40,025 nt of DNA, taken from NCBI GenBank assembly GCA_029248915.1, contig JAQWIK010000023.1:1-40025 (forward strand), written 5' to 3'. The notes under the pieces are model-generated. The model saw only the letters and a list, made by a program, of their open reading frames with translations, had not been told where the DNA came from and searched no databases. A program made the position numbers and the translations under genes. Every line of letters starts with the position of its first letter. Within the stretch, counting starts at the first letter, position 1. The stretch comes from Paracoccaceae bacterium (GTDB lineage: Bacteria; Pseudomonadota; Alphaproteobacteria; Rhodobacterales; Rhodobacteraceae). Of this stretch, positions 15,962 to 25,896 are shown piece after piece.

Positions 15962-17251
15962 ATGAATCCCACCAGGACTAAACCTCGTTTTGTTGCGATA
16001 GATATATTAAATGAGATATTGGGAAACAAAAAGAGTTTCCACGAGTTGAAGGCGCTTGGAATCCTTAAAAACCTAAAACCTAACGAAAAAGCCTTTGTCC
16101 AAAGATTAGTGATGGATACTTTACGTAACTTAGATCGTTGTGACAGACTTTTGGAAAAATATCTTAAAAAAGATCCAAAATTAAAGGTTAAAAATATACT
16201 ACGGCTGGGTGTGACCGAACTGGTCACGGGCGGTGCATCTCATGCAATTGTTAATGAGGCAGTAAGTTATGCTGCTTCAAACAAAATAACTAGGCCAATG
16301 AAAGGCTTAGTTAACGCCGTATTGCGAAAATTATCTTCTTATGAAACCGAGGACTGGAACAAATATGATAGTATCTCTAGATTACCGGAGTGGTTAAGAG
16401 GCCCTTTAATTAATGCCTATGGAAAGAGTGCCGTAATCGAGATTGAAAAAATTCAAAGCCTCACACCTCCCATAGATATCACTCTTAAGGATCCATCTAA
16501 AATTCATAATTGGGCAAAAGCTTTGGAAGGCCGAATTGTTTTTCAAGAAAGCATTCGTTTGGAAAGTGGCAGACAAATATCAGCTTTACCGGGGTTTAAG
16601 GAAGGGGATTGGTGGGTTCAAGATACTGCAGCATCTATTCCTGTTAGGCTTTTGGAAAATTTAAGTGGTAAAAAAGTACTAGATTTATGTGCCGCACCGG
16701 GTGCAAAGACACTTCAACTCGCCTCTCTTGGAGCTGCTGTTACCGCGGTGGATATTTCAGCTAATCGATTAGAACTGCTAAAAGATAATTTAGACAGGTG
16801 TGAGCTTACAGCAAATGTAATAGAAAGTGATGCTTTCAACATTACGGATAAATTTGATATTATTTTGTTAGATGCCCCTTGTAGCGCAACAGGAACAATT
16901 CGGCGCCATCCTGATCTAGTTCATTGTAAAGATGGATCTAACTTTTTTGAGTTAATTGAAATTCAGTCTAAATTACTCGATCATGCTTCGTCAATCCTAG
17001 AGGATAATGGCCTCATTGTATATGTAACTTGTTCTCTTTTGCCAGATGAGGGTGAGTGTCAAATTGAAGAATTTTTGGACCGTAATGACCAATTTATAAT
17101 CAAAAAGCCAAATGGAATAGAAAAAAATATTCCTGAGGCTTGGGTTCTAAGCTCGGGTGATATTAGAATTACACCAGCTAGTTCAAATGAAGAAGACGGT
17201 TTAGATGGTTTTTACATATGTTATTTGCAAAAAAAACCAAATAAACCCTGA
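15962..17251 (+). CDS. rsmB: 16S rRNA (cytosine(967)-C5)-methyltransferase RsmB
   Basis: RsmB methylates C967 of 16S rRNA with S-adenosylmethionine. The N-terminal 130 residues form the NusB-like RNA-binding domain (VAIDILNEIL, LRLGVTELVTGGASHAIVNE, and GLVNAVLRKL near 115). The methyltransferase domain follows with the SAM-binding VLDLCAAPGAKTLQLA (near 240-255), DAPCSATGTIRRHPD (near 304-318, one active-site Cys) and YVTCSLLPDEGE (near 353-364, the second catalytic Cys). The length of 429 residues is typical of RsmB/Sun. It has an agaaag sequence before the ATG and lies upstream of the heparinase-like gene and purH on the same strand. Confidence 0.94.
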   Translation: MNPTRTKPRFVAIDILNEILGNKKSFHELKALGILKNLKPNEKAFVQRLVMDTLRNLDRCDRLLEKYLKKDPKLKVKNILRLGVTELVTGGASHAIVNEAVSYAASNKITRPMKGLVNAVLRKLSSYETEDWNKYDSISRLPEWLRGPLINAYGKSAVIEIEKIQSLTPPIDITLKDPSKIHNWAKALEGRIVFQESIRLESGRQISALPGFKEGDWWVQDTAASIPVRLLENLSGKKVLDLCAAPGAKTLQLASLGAAVTAVDISANRLELLKDNLDRCELTANVIESDAFNITDKFDIILLDAPCSATGTIRRHPDLVHCKDGSNFFELIEIQSKLLDHASSILEDNGLIVYVTCSLLPDEGECQIEEFLDRNDQFIIKKPNGIEKNIPEAWVLSSGDIRITPASSNEEDGLDGFYICYLQKKPNKP

Positions 17252-17322
17252 GAAAAATTTAATTTGCGAATGGAAAAATTTCGTAAGAAACAAAATAATT
17301 TATTTTAGAAAATGAGCCAAAT

Positions 17323-19023
17323 TTGAGTTTTGTCACTACTTTTATAGACAGATTTTATGCTTTTCTGATTTGTATGTCCAAATCTAATACAAAACTAATC
17401 AGTGAAACGGAGCCTCGTTCAATTGGAAAAATATCTGCTGGCCGGCAGATGGTTGAGGGAAAAATTAATTTGATGGGTCAAGTTATCCAAAAAACTGATG
17501 AAGTCTGGAATTTAAAAACTAACGAAAAGGATTTTTGCAATAAACTACATAGTTTTGATTGGGTAGATGACCTGGCTGCCCTTGGTAGTGCAGAGGCAAG
17601 GCGATTTGCGCAAAGCTGGTTGTTTTCCTGGATTAATAAGTATGGTGCTGGTTTTGGTCCTGGTTGGACCCCTGAATTAACGGGTAGGCGTTTAGTTCGT
17701 TGGGCGCATCATTATTTGTTTCTTACGCAAGGATGTTCCGAAACAAACCTTAAAAAATTTAATCTTTTACTGGCCCAGCAAGCAAAATTTTTATCGAAAC
17801 GCGCAATAAAGGCGTCCGAAGGATTGCCTAGATTTGAGGCACTATTAGGTTTGATATATGCCGGATGTTATTTGAAAAACATGGAAAAGTTTATAGAGCC
17901 GGCTACTGTGGCGCTTGCTAATGAATGTCACACCCTAATAAATGGTGAAGAAATTGTTTTCTCTCGAAACTCTCAGGAAATTTTGAACATATTCACAATT
18001 TTAATTTGGGCAAAACTTGCACTTAAGGATTTGAATTGGAACCCATCTGTTACCCATTTAGAGACAATAGAAAAACTAGCTCCTATTCTTCGTAATCTAA
18101 GGCATTCTGATGCAGGATTGCCAAGGTTTCATGGTAGTTATGGGGACGTGGATGGTCAATTAGATCAGGCCCTAAGTAATGCTGAAAGTCGAGAAATTTC
18201 GTCAATCGAAACGAGTATTGGTTTTGCAAAGTTATCAAACTCTCGAACAACTGTAATTATTGATGCAGCACCACCCCCCATGGGCAAAAAGGCGGTGAAA
18301 GCTGATGCCTCCACCTTAGCTTTTGAAATGGTTTCAGGCCAAAGAAGGGTTTTTACAAGTTGTGGTCCCGGATATCTTTTTGGGTCAGATTTGAGCTATG
18401 TGAGCCGTAAGACGAGCTCTCACTGCGCAGTTTATGTGGACGACCATAATAGTAGCCAATTCAGTGAAACAAAGGATTGGCTACAAACCCCAAAAAAGGT
18501 CATTATTAATGGACCTATAACTGTACCAAAAGAGATTTCCAATAATGCAGGCATAGGCATTTTTGAAGGTGCTCATGATGGTTACGTAAAAAGTCATGGC
18601 CTAACTCACGTTAGAAAATTAAAGCTTTCCCAAGATGGTCAGGCTCTTGAAGGAGAGGACTTAATGATAGCCATCGAGGATTCTCACAAAAAGCAGTTTG
18701 ATAAGATTTCCAAAAAAAATAATAGTGATAAATTATCGGTAAAAGCTGCGTTTCATTTGCATCCAAATGTTCTGCCGCGTTTGGACCAAGAGAATAATCT
18801 TCTAAGTTTGGCTTTGAAGAATGGCGAGGTATGGATTTTCAATTATGGTTTGGATTTACATCTGGAGTTGAAACCCACTATTTTTTTTGAAAATGGTTTG
18901 TTCGAACCGGTTAAGTCAAAAAAGTTGATTTTGTCTGCAGATCTCTTGGAGTATGGAACACGAATTAAATGGTCTCTATCTAGAGCTAACGACAAGGATC
19001 TTTTAGTTGGGGATCTTTTTTAA
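17323..19023 (+). CDS. Heparinase II/III family protein
   Basis: The 566-residue protein has an N-terminal alpha/alpha-toroid region (WLFSWINKYGAGFGPGWTPELTGRRLVRWAHH, about 105-136; then GLPRFEALLGLIYAGCYL) and a C-terminal beta-rich heparinase II/III domain (LPRFHGSYGDVDGQLDQAL near 266, and HCAVYVDDHNSSQF near 366). Related enzymes are polysaccharide lyases. In Rhodobacterales a protein of this type commonly lies between rsmB and purH, and its substrate is unknown to me. No clear signal peptide is seen, which is unusual for a lyase acting outside the cell. The start used is TTG at 17323; an ATG 17 codons further in is an alternative, since neither has a strong ribosome binding site. Confidence 0.85.
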   Translation: MSFVTTFIDRFYAFLICMSKSNTKLISETEPRSIGKISAGRQMVEGKINLMGQVIQKTDEVWNLKTNEKDFCNKLHSFDWVDDLAALGSAEARRFAQSWLFSWINKYGAGFGPGWTPELTGRRLVRWAHHYLFLTQGCSETNLKKFNLLLAQQAKFLSKRAIKASEGLPRFEALLGLIYAGCYLKNMEKFIEPATVALANECHTLINGEEIVFSRNSQEILNIFTILIWAKLALKDLNWNPSVTHLETIEKLAPILRNLRHSDAGLPRFHGSYGDVDGQLDQALSNAESREISSIETSIGFAKLSNSRTTVIIDAAPPPMGKKAVKADASTLAFEMVSGQRRVFTSCGPGYLFGSDLSYVSRKTSSHCAVYVDDHNSSQFSETKDWLQTPKKVIINGPITVPKEISNNAGIGIFEGAHDGYVKSHGLTHVRKLKLSQDGQALEGEDLMIAIEDSHKKQFDKISKKNNSDKLSVKAAFHLHPNVLPRLDQENNLLSLALKNGEVWIFNYGLDLHLELKPTIFFENGLFEPVKSKKLILSADLLEYGTRIKWSLSRANDKDLLVGDLF

Positions 19024-19058
19024 AATTGAGTAGAAATATCTTTTAAATAGGAAATTTG

Positions 19059-20648
19059 ATGAGTGACCTTTATCCAATTAAACGTGCGTTAATTTCAGTA
19101 TCTGACAAAACTGAGATCAGCAAACTCGGAAAAGTTTTATCGACGTGTGGTGTTGAAATTATTTCCACCGGAGGTAGTGCTGAAGTGTTAAGAGCTTATG
19201 ATATACCTGTCAAAGATGTTTCTGACCTGACAGGGTTTCCAGAGATGATGAATGGTCGATTAAAGACATTACATCCGAGAGTACATGGCGGCCTTCTTGC
19301 ATTACGAAATGAAAAAGATCACATCTCAGCTATGAAACAACATGAGATAATTGAAATAGATTTACTGGTTGTTAATTTGTATCCATTTCAAAATACTGTA
19401 GCTCGTGGAGCTGATTATGAAACTTGCATCGAAAATATTGATATTGGTGGTCCAGCAATGATTCGTGCAGCAGCGAAAAATCATCAGTTTGTAACTGTTA
19501 TAACGGATTGCTCAGATTATGATGTTTTTTTGGATGAATTTAAAAGAAACAAAGGATGCACTGGTGCAAATTTTCGAAAAAAAATGGCCTATAAAGCCTA
19601 TACACACACCGCAAGTTACGATGCATCGATTTCCGCATGGATGGGGAAGCAGGAAAAAGATGATTACCCTAAGCAAATGATTGAATTCGGTTCGCTAGTG
19701 CAAAGTTTGAGATATGGTGAAAATCCTCACCAAGAAGCTGCATTTTATAAAGATAATAGCGGTAGGCCTGGCGTGGCTTCAGCGACTCAGCATCAAGGTA
19801 AAGAGTTATCTTACAATAATATTAACGATACGGATGCGGCATTTGAGTTGGTTTGTGAGTTTGATCCATCTTTAAAATCAGCTTGTGCAATTATTAAGCA
19901 TGCTAATCCCTGCGGTGTTGCAATCGGTGCAAATTTGAAAGAAGCTTACACGTCCGCCTTCAATTGTGACCAAACGAGTGCGTTTGGAGGTGTAGTTGCC
20001 CTTAATCAGACTTTGGATAAATCAGTAGCAGAAGAAATCTGCAATATTTTTACTGAGGTCGTTATTGCGCCAGACGCTACTCCAGAGGCTTTGGAAATAT
20101 TTGCAAAAAAGAAAAATCTTCGGCTTCTAACCACCGATGGTTTGAAGAATTTTACAGATCGAGAAAAAACTATTCGACATGTCTCTGGGGGTTTTTTAGT
20201 ACAAGATAGAGATACCGAAAGAGTTCTGGAAGCAAACCTTGACTTCGTTACCAAACGCAAACCTACTGACGCGGAATTGGAAGATATGCTCTTTGCTTGG
20301 AAAGTTGTGAAGCACGTAAAATCTAATGCTATTATTTATGCAAAAAATAATGCGACTGTTGGCATTGGAGCTGGGCAAATGAGTAGAGTTGATAGCTGTC
20401 GAATAGCAGCACAAAAATCAGTTGATATGGCCAAAAATCTATCTCTGGAATTTCCATTGATCCAAGGTTCTGCTGTTGCCTCGGATGCTTTTTTTCCGTT
20501 TTCAGATGGGCTTATGGTTGCAGCTGAGGCTGGTGCTACGGCGGTTATCCAGCCAGGAGGTTCTATGCGAGATGACGAGGTTATAAAAGCTGCCGATGAT
20601 GCTAATCTCGCAATGGCCTTCACAGGTATAAGGCACTTTAGGCATTGA
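19059..20648 (+). CDS. purH: Bifunctional AICAR formyltransferase / IMP cyclohydrolase
   Basis: PurH catalyses the last two steps of purine synthesis: formyl transfer from 10-formyltetrahydrofolate to AICAR, and ring closure to IMP. The N-terminal MGS-like cyclohydrolase domain (1-about 150) carries [26 protein letters not shown] and [19 protein letters not shown]. The transformylase domain follows, with [14 protein letters not shown] (near 217), [13 protein letters not shown] (near 270), [12 protein letters not shown] and [10 protein letters not shown] near the end. I chose the ATG at 19059 rather than the TTG one codon upstream because aatagga sits at the proper distance. The 529 residues match the family. 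lspA follows one base after its stop. Confidence 0.97.
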   Translation: MSDLYPIKRALISVSDKTEISKLGKVLSTCGVEIISTGGSAEVLRAYDIPVKDVSDLTGFPEMMNGRLKTLHPRVHGGLLALRNEKDHISAMKQHEIIEIDLLVVNLYPFQNTVARGADYETCIENIDIGGPAMIRAAAKNHQFVTVITDCSDYDVFLDEFKRNKGCTGANFRKKMAYKAYTHTASYDASISAWMGKQEKDDYPKQMIEFGSLVQSLRYGENPHQEAAFYKDNSGRPGVASATQHQGKELSYNNINDTDAAFELVCEFDPSLKSACAIIKHANPCGVAIGANLKEAYTSAFNCDQTSAFGGVVALNQTLDKSVAEEICNIFTEVVIAPDATPEALEIFAKKKNLRLLTTDGLKNFTDREKTIRHVSGGFLVQDRDTERVLEANLDFVTKRKPTDAELEDMLFAWKVVKHVKSNAIIYAKNNATVGIGAGQMSRVDSCRIAAQKSVDMAKNLSLEFPLIQGSAVASDAFFPFSDGLMVAAEAGATAVIQPGGSMRDDEVIKAADDANLAMAFTGIRHFRH

Positions 20649-20649
20649 A

Positions 20650-21120
20650 ATGAGAAAGTTCTATTTCATATTAATAGCCACATTTTGCGTTGATCAATTT
20701 TCTAAATGGTTTGTAGTATTTTGGCTAAATTTGATTTCACTAAATTCAATTGATGTTTTTCCTCCATTTGTAAACTTTCGAATGGGTTGGAATTATGGTG
20801 TTAATTTTGGCCTTTTCGGGCAGCAAGGCGGATTTAAATCATATTTTCTTATTTCACTATCAATTATTATTACTGTTTTAATTATTTTATGGATTTACCG
20901 ATCAAAAACGAGCAGCTTTCAAGTTACCTTTGGCGCTTTACTATGTGGCGGTGCGCTGGCTAATGCTTTTGATCGTATTATTTATAACGGGGCAGTTGCT
21001 GACTTTCTGAATATGTCTTGCTGTGGTTTTTATAATCCATTTGTATTTAACTTTGCGGATGTTTTTATTTTTATTGGAGCGGTTGGTTTGGCTTTTTCCC
21101 CAGAAAATAAAATAGAATAA
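20650..21120 (+). CDS. lspA: Lipoprotein signal peptidase (signal peptidase II)
   Basis: LspA cuts the signal peptide off diacylated prolipoproteins in the inner membrane. The 156 residues form four hydrophobic segments. The catalytic aspartates are visible in [21 protein letters not shown] (near 98-118) and [12 protein letters not shown] (near 134-145), which match the N-x-x-D-R and F-N-x-A-D family motifs. The N-terminal FCVDQFSKW is also typical. It is almost coupled to purH and is followed by a predicted lipoprotein, one likely substrate. Confidence 0.94.
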   Translation: MRKFYFILIATFCVDQFSKWFVVFWLNLISLNSIDVFPPFVNFRMGWNYGVNFGLFGQQGGFKSYFLISLSIIITVLIILWIYRSKTSSFQVTFGALLCGGALANAFDRIIYNGAVADFLNMSCCGFYNPFVFNFADVFIFIGAVGLAFSPENKIE

Positions 21121-21180
21121 AATAATTTTGATAAATAATGATTTTATTTTATGTAAGGTTTAAGGAGAACTGAATAGTTT

Positions 21181-21363
21181 ATGCGATTATCTACTTTTCT
21201 ATTTATTTTTTTGAATTTTTTTTCGGCATGTAGTTCGGATAAAAGTCAAGTTGTTGACCTATATGATATAGATGTAGGTGAGCAAATAGTCGTTGTTCCA
21301 TCTTCAGAACTTAAAATTCCCGAAAACTTGGATGTTTTGCCAGAACCCACGCCTGGTAACTAA
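21181..21363 (+). CDS. Short lipoprotein, probably a truncated DUF3035 protein
   Basis: The 60-residue product has a signal sequence ending in a lipobox (FFSACSS, lipidated Cys17). It then carries EQIVVVPSSELKIPENLDVLPEPTPG, which matches the N-terminal part of the DUF3035 lipoproteins that often follow lspA in Rhodobacterales. Those are longer, as I recall them, and continue with a pattern like GGxNLTDP. Here the frame stops with TAA right after PTPGN, and the same frame beyond it reads GLTYP before diverging. A nonsense change in an already decaying gene is therefore plausible. An aaggag lies 13 bases before the ATG, rather far. The role of the family is unknown. Confidence 0.6.
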   Translation: MRLSTFLFIFLNFFSACSSDKSQVVDLYDIDVGEQIVVVPSSELKIPENLDVLPEPTPGN

Positions 21364-21430
21364 GGTCTGACTTACCCTATAATTGGGTGGCGGAAATTTT
21401 GACATAATGACAGTTAGTTCTTTGAATATA

Positions 21431-23077
21431 TTATGCAAACTTACCTTGGCAAAACCAGCCAGATGACATTAATCCACCATGTGCATAATAAATCCACAAG
21501 CGATCGCCTGTATCACACTGAACAAACCAGTAGTCTCGCACGCCACTACGCCATTTTGGCTCATCTAACCACCATTCAGGTGAGATTCGTTCTGGTCCGT
21601 AGCTTTCACTAATTTTCCATATCTTTCTGCGCCACTTAAACTGTGACAAAGGATTTGGTTTATTTGGGGCACTAATGATTTCAGGAGGCCATAGTTGAAC
21701 TGGCCGGACGGACTTTGGTCTTGGCCAGTTTTTTGTTGGATCAGACCACGCGGCCGCTAATATATTATAAGTTTTTTCGGGTATATTACTTTCTGCTGGA
21801 TTTAGTCTTGTAATATTTTCTAATCCAATTCTAACACCCAATTTGGAAATTAAATTTCCTATACTTATATTTTTTTTAGTGTGTGATCTGTTACGCTCAC
21901 CTACCACCAAGTGTCCAATATGCTTATTTTTAGTTAGTACCTCGACCCTTACAGCTTCTAATCGTAAAATATCAATTCCAAATTTAACATCTAAGTCGTC
22001 AATTTTAATTATGATTAGATCACGAATGTACTCAAAAGAATTAGAGGGTTGGGCAAATCCCACTTCAATGCTTCCTATTGTATTATCTGTTCGGAAGGCT
22101 TGTAATAGGATTTTTTGTGCGCCGAGAGTTTTATTTTTTAAATTAGAACAAAGGCGATCTAATATACGATCAAGACCAGCTATAATGTCAGGCTTTAATC
22201 CAATGGGGTCAGGAAAACTCATCCTTACACCAAAGCTTAGCTCTGGTTGTAATGGCGAGATAGGTTCTGGGAGGCTGCCCAGTGCTTGGTCTACTCTTTT
22301 GAGCAAACTAAAACCAAATCTTCGACTAAGGGTTGCCCTTGGTTGGTTTATAATGTCACCAATTTGGCGTAGCCCGAGTTGAACTAATGTATTTTGTGTT
22401 TGAATTTCCAGTCTCAGAGCTGCGACTGGAAATTTGGAGATTGACTGTCTTATTTTACCAGGCGGTGCAATAAAATATTTACTACTTTTAGTAATTTTTA
22501 AATTATCTGATATATTACTCAAAGAGCGCTTTGCAGAACGAGAACGCGTTGCTCGTGCTTCTTGCTCAATAGCGTCACCATTTCGATAATTTTTTAATGT
22601 TTCCTCAGAGTATCGAGATAACGCCCATGCTGCTCCTAATGTGTCTGCACATCCTATTTTAGTAGTTAAACCTAGTTCGTCGTAGGCAAGTAAAATGTGG
22701 TGTATCATTTTATTTTCTCCACCAAACAAGTGTGAACATCCTGTTATATCCATGACTAATCCCATATTTCCTTCTGGTGCCACCCATGGGCTAAACTTGC
22801 TAGACCACCGACAAATACCCTTCAAAAATTGAGTTTCTGCATATGAGTTTTGAGTTTGTACGAATAAACGTGGGCAAATAGCGTTAGCATCACGTAAAGA
22901 TTGTCCAACAAAAAGACCTTTATGGTTTGCAAAAGTGGAGATGGAGGTGATAATTTCACTTTGAGATTTTTGTGCTACAACAACAAGTGGTTCTTCTGGG
23001 TTGTGTTGGGTTTTGCGCAAAATACGTTCAGCTCCAAGGTGTGGAAACCAGGTTGCAATAACTCGACGACTAGGCAT
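21431..23077 (-). CDS. imuB: ImuB, catalytically inactive Y-family DNA polymerase-like SOS mutagenesis protein
   Basis: ImuB links the error-prone polymerase DnaE2 to the replication clamp during SOS mutagenesis. The N-terminus MPSRRVIATWFPHLGAERIL is characteristic and lacks the first catalytic acid of active Y-family polymerases. VMDITGCSHLFGGE (near 115) is the typical second motif. A thumb region and long C-terminal extension end in IYYAHGGLMSSGWFCQGKFA. I chose the ATG at 23077 (548 residues) over a TTG 27 codons upstream because the family begins here, aaagg precedes it, and a LexA box lies within the longer frame. Neither imuA nor dnaE2, its usual operon partners, is adjacent. Upstream lies a divergent cytochrome gene, downstream the lspA-lipoprotein pair. 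Confidence 0.9.
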   Translation of the reverse strand: MPSRRVIATWFPHLGAERILRKTQHNPEEPLVVVAQKSQSEIITSISTFANHKGLFVGQSLRDANAICPRLFVQTQNSYAETQFLKGICRWSSKFSPWVAPEGNMGLVMDITGCSHLFGGENKMIHHILLAYDELGLTTKIGCADTLGAAWALSRYSEETLKNYRNGDAIEQEARATRSRSAKRSLSNISDNLKITKSSKYFIAPPGKIRQSISKFPVAALRLEIQTQNTLVQLGLRQIGDIINQPRATLSRRFGFSLLKRVDQALGSLPEPISPLQPELSFGVRMSFPDPIGLKPDIIAGLDRILDRLCSNLKNKTLGAQKILLQAFRTDNTIGSIEVGFAQPSNSFEYIRDLIIIKIDDLDVKFGIDILRLEAVRVEVLTKNKHIGHLVVGERNRSHTKKNISIGNLISKLGVRIGLENITRLNPAESNIPEKTYNILAAAWSDPTKNWPRPKSVRPVQLWPPEIISAPNKPNPLSQFKWRRKIWKISESYGPERISPEWWLDEPKWRSGVRDYWFVQCDTGDRLWIYYAHGGLMSSGWFCQGKFA

Positions 23078-23095
23078 TTTGATACCTTTATTTTT

Positions 23096-23110
23096 GTTCA
23101 CTATTTGTTC
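23096..23110 (-). promoter_or_regulatory. LexA (SOS) operator upstream of imuB
   Basis: The sequence GTTC-ACTATTT-GTTC is an exact match to GTTC-N7-GTTC, the direct-repeat LexA box of alphaproteobacteria. It lies 19 to 33 bases upstream of the imuB ATG, the right place to block initiation, and imuB belongs to a known SOS regulon. One chance match in 40 kb is expected, so position rather than the match itself carries the weight. Confidence 0.75.
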
Positions 23111-23203
23111 TTTAATTGAATTTAATCCCAACAAGCAATTAAAATTTTCTGTTCTCAACTAGAAAGAAAACTATCTTATTAGAATTAAATAATGGAGAGT
23201 GAA

Positions 23204-23635
23204 ATGTTAAAAGGCGTTATTAGCTTATCAATCAGCATATTTTTTATGTCTATCAGTTCGACTTCGTTTGCAGGTGATACCGGTTATATTGCGCGCTCGA
23301 AATTAATGCAAAATATTAGATTAGAATTTTCAGTTCTTGCTCGTATGTCGAGAGAAAGAATTGAATTTGATGAAAGTTTGGCTGAATCTACACGCTTAAA
23401 TCTACTAAAACTTGCAGCTTCTACGCCAGTTATATTTAAAGATGACGATCTACCAATAAACTCTGAGGCCTTACCTGCGATTTGGGAAAATTGGGATGAT
23501 TTTGTAAGTAAATCTGCAGATTTGGAATTTGCGTTAGAGGGAGTCGACACATCGACATTAGCAGATTTAAGAGGCTCGCTTGGAAATGTAGGAGCGACAT
23601 GTGGTTCATGTCATCAAAAATATAGAATGAAATAG
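23204..23635 (+). CDS. Periplasmic c-type cytochrome of the cytochrome c'/c-556 class
   Basis: The 143-residue protein has a signal peptide (LKGVISLSISIFFMSISSTSFA) and a helical body ending in the single haem-binding motif CGSCH, ten residues from the C-terminus. That position is typical of class II cytochromes (c' and c-556). I chose the ATG at 23204 over the one four codons upstream because ggag lies seven bases before it and the signal peptide then starts properly. The next gene, for glutathione-dependent formaldehyde dehydrogenase, is on the same strand 104 bases away. In related bacteria a cytochrome c gene also precedes adhI, suggesting a link to one-carbon oxidation, though the partner is not known. 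Confidence 0.85.
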   Translation: MLKGVISLSISIFFMSISSTSFAGDTGYIARSKLMQNIRLEFSVLARMSRERIEFDESLAESTRLNLLKLAASTPVIFKDDDLPINSEALPAIWENWDDFVSKSADLEFALEGVDTSTLADLRGSLGNVGATCGSCHQKYRMK

Positions 23636-23739
23636 TATTCTTTACATTTATTTATTCCCTATAATTAGCTAAGATTTTTCTTGGCAAGCTAACGTCAACC
23701 GTCCATGTTGTGTTTGTCATAGTGTTAATGGGGAAAATA

Positions 23740-24852
23740 ATGAAAACAAGAGCGGCTGTTGCATTAGAAGCAGGAAAACCTCTAGAGGTTATGGAAGTTA
23801 ATTTGGAAGGACCCAAAAAAGGGGAAGTTTTAATAGAAATCAAAGCTACTGGGATTTGTCATACAGATGAATTTACTCTTTCAGGTGCTGATCCAGAGGG
23901 ATTGTTTCCGGCTATACTTGGTCACGAAGGAGCAGGGGTTGTTGTTGAATTAGGACCTGGTGTGACAGATCTAAAAGTTGGTGATCATGTCATACCGCTT
24001 TACACTCCTGAATGTAGGCAGTGTGAATATTGCTTGAATCCCAAAACCAATCTTTGTCAAGCAATCCGTGAGACACAAGGCCAAGGGCTTATGCCCGATG
24101 GAACTAGTAGATTTAGCATGCTTAATGGAACTCCTATTTTGCACTATATGGGGTGTTCAACTTTTTCGAACTATACCGTTTTACCAGAAATTGCTTTAGC
24201 CAAAATTAATTCTGAGGCTCCGTTTGAAAAGGTTTGCTACATTGGTTGTGGCGTCACTACGGGAATTGGCGCGGTTATCAATACAGCGAAAGTCGAGATT
24301 GGGAGCCGTGCTATAGTTTTTGGCCTTGGTGGTATAGGGTTAAATGTAATTCAAGGCTTAAAGCTTGCAGGTGCTGATCAAATAGTTGGTGTGGATTTGA
24401 ATTCTGGAAAGCAGTCCATGGCTGAAAAATTTGGTATGACAGATTTTGTTAATCCGTCCGATGTAAAAGATGACTTGGTTGCACACTTAGTCAATTTAAC
24501 AAAGGGGGGCGCAGATTATACTTTTGATGCAACCGGTAATGTTAATGTAATGAGAACTGCACTTGAAAGTGCTCATAAAGGTTGGGGTGAAAGTATAATA
24601 ATTGGGGTTGCTCCCGCAGGTGCAGAAATTTCAACCAGACCTTTTCAATTGGTTACTGGAAGAGTTTGGAAAGGTACAGCTTTCGGGGGTGCGCGCGGTC
24701 GGACTGATGTCCCTAAAATAGTAGATTGGTACATGGACGGAAAAATTCAAATAGATCCTATGATTACGCATAGTTTTTCACTAGACGACATTAATAAAGG
24801 GTTTGATTTAATGCATGAGGGTAAAAGCATAAGAAGTGTAGTAGTTTTCTAA
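23740..24852 (+). CDS. adhI: S-(hydroxymethyl)glutathione dehydrogenase / class III alcohol dehydrogenase
   Basis: The enzyme oxidises the formaldehyde-glutathione adduct to S-formylglutathione with NAD+. The zinc sites are clear: [25 protein letters not shown] (catalytic zinc) and [17 protein letters not shown] (structural zinc). The nucleotide fold carries [20 protein letters not shown]. The C-terminal part includes [21 protein letters not shown] chose the ATG at 23740 (371 residues) because the family begins MKTRAAVA and a gggga precedes it; ten codons of open frame upstream are probably untranslated. The product is the substrate of the S-formylglutathione hydrolase encoded two genes later. 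Confidence 0.95.
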   Translation: MKTRAAVALEAGKPLEVMEVNLEGPKKGEVLIEIKATGICHTDEFTLSGADPEGLFPAILGHEGAGVVVELGPGVTDLKVGDHVIPLYTPECRQCEYCLNPKTNLCQAIRETQGQGLMPDGTSRFSMLNGTPILHYMGCSTFSNYTVLPEIALAKINSEAPFEKVCYIGCGVTTGIGAVINTAKVEIGSRAIVFGLGGIGLNVIQGLKLAGADQIVGVDLNSGKQSMAEKFGMTDFVNPSDVKDDLVAHLVNLTKGGADYTFDATGNVNVMRTALESAHKGWGESIIIGVAPAGAEISTRPFQLVTGRVWKGTAFGGARGRTDVPKIVDWYMDGKIQIDPMITHSFSLDDINKGFDLMHEGKSIRSVVVF

Positions 24853-24901
24853 TTACATTTTACTAATTTTAATACCTTATCTGACTTAAAAAAATAATTT
24901 A

Positions 24902-25834
24902 ATGATCGAAATTTTCTATAAGACAATACCGTTCTTTGCTCTTATCGGTTTGGGGTATTCTGCGGCTATAACTCGGTTTTTTCCAGCGGAAGCTACAACA
25001 TATTTGACGAAGTTTATTTTTTATTTCGCCCTTTCAGCCATGCTGTTTCGATTTTCATCCAACTTATCATTGAGTGAGCTCTATGATCCTGAATTTATAT
25101 TTGCCTATCTATCCGCCTCACTAATAATTTATTTCTTAGCAACGGCTGTTGCGATTTTCAGAAAAAAATCGCCATCAGAGGCTGCGGTTGAGGCTCAGTG
25201 TTCTGTTATCGGTAATGTAGGTTTTTTGGGAATACCTATGCTGGCCATTTTAATGGGTGCTGAAGCTGTAGGTTTTATAATGCTTATACTAGCCATTGAT
25301 TTAATTGTTTTTGGGTCATTAATTGTTCTGATAATTGTAGCTGGTAAAGATAAAAAATTGGATATTTCCCTTTTTTATCGTGTGCTACTTGGGCTAATGA
25401 AAAACCCAATGATTGTTTCGATAACTTGTGGTTTATTATGGTCTGCAAGTGGATGGTCTATTCCAGTTCCGATAAATGAATTTGTTATAATATTAGGATC
25501 TGCCGCAACTCCCGGTGCTTTGTTTGCAATTGGTGCGTCTTTAGCTCAAAAATCTACGGAAAGGTTTGAGGTTGCCGCATGGTTAAGCTTTTGCAAGTTG
25601 GTGCTACATCCTATCGCCGTTTTCATAGCGGTATTTTATGTTTTTAAAGTCGAACCGTATGCTGCAACTGTGATGATTGCCGCGGCGTCACTTCCTGTAG
25701 CAGGAAATATTTTTATGGTGGCGCAACATTACAATGTTGCGCCTAAACGTGCATCTGCAGCTATTTTTTTATCTACAGTACTTTCTATATTAACCGTTTC
25801 TTTTACTATAGCGTGGGTTAATAACCTAAATTGA
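24902..25834 (+). CDS. AEC family transporter
   Basis: The 310-residue protein is almost entirely hydrophobic, with about ten predicted membrane segments arranged as two halves. It has the features of the auxin efflux carrier (AEC/YfdV-like) family: an N-terminal YKTIPFFALIGLGYSAAI, the central VIGNVGFLGIPMLAILMG with N-x-G-F-L-G (near 103-120), and ASLPVAGNIFMVAQHYNVAP near residue 261. Bacterial members move small carboxylates such as malonate or malate; the substrate here cannot be told. It lies 49 bases after adhI and 62 bases before fghA on the same strand, so it appears to be part of that transcription unit. Confidence 0.88.
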   Translation: MIEIFYKTIPFFALIGLGYSAAITRFFPAEATTYLTKFIFYFALSAMLFRFSSNLSLSELYDPEFIFAYLSASLIIYFLATAVAIFRKKSPSEAAVEAQCSVIGNVGFLGIPMLAILMGAEAVGFIMLILAIDLIVFGSLIVLIIVAGKDKKLDISLFYRVLLGLMKNPMIVSITCGLLWSASGWSIPVPINEFVIILGSAATPGALFAIGASLAQKSTERFEVAAWLSFCKLVLHPIAVFIAVFYVFKVEPYAATVMIAAASLPVAGNIFMVAQHYNVAPKRASAAIFLSTVLSILTVSFTIAWVNNLN

Positions 25835-25896
25835 CTTTTAAAAAAATCAGTGTTTCAAAGCTGGCTAGACCATCGTGACGATTTTGAGGGTATTCT

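Noticed and set aside
23078-23158. N-terminal 27-codon extension of imuB from a TTG
   Set aside because: The family begins at the ATG at 23077, the extension has no recognisable content, and the LexA box lies inside it.
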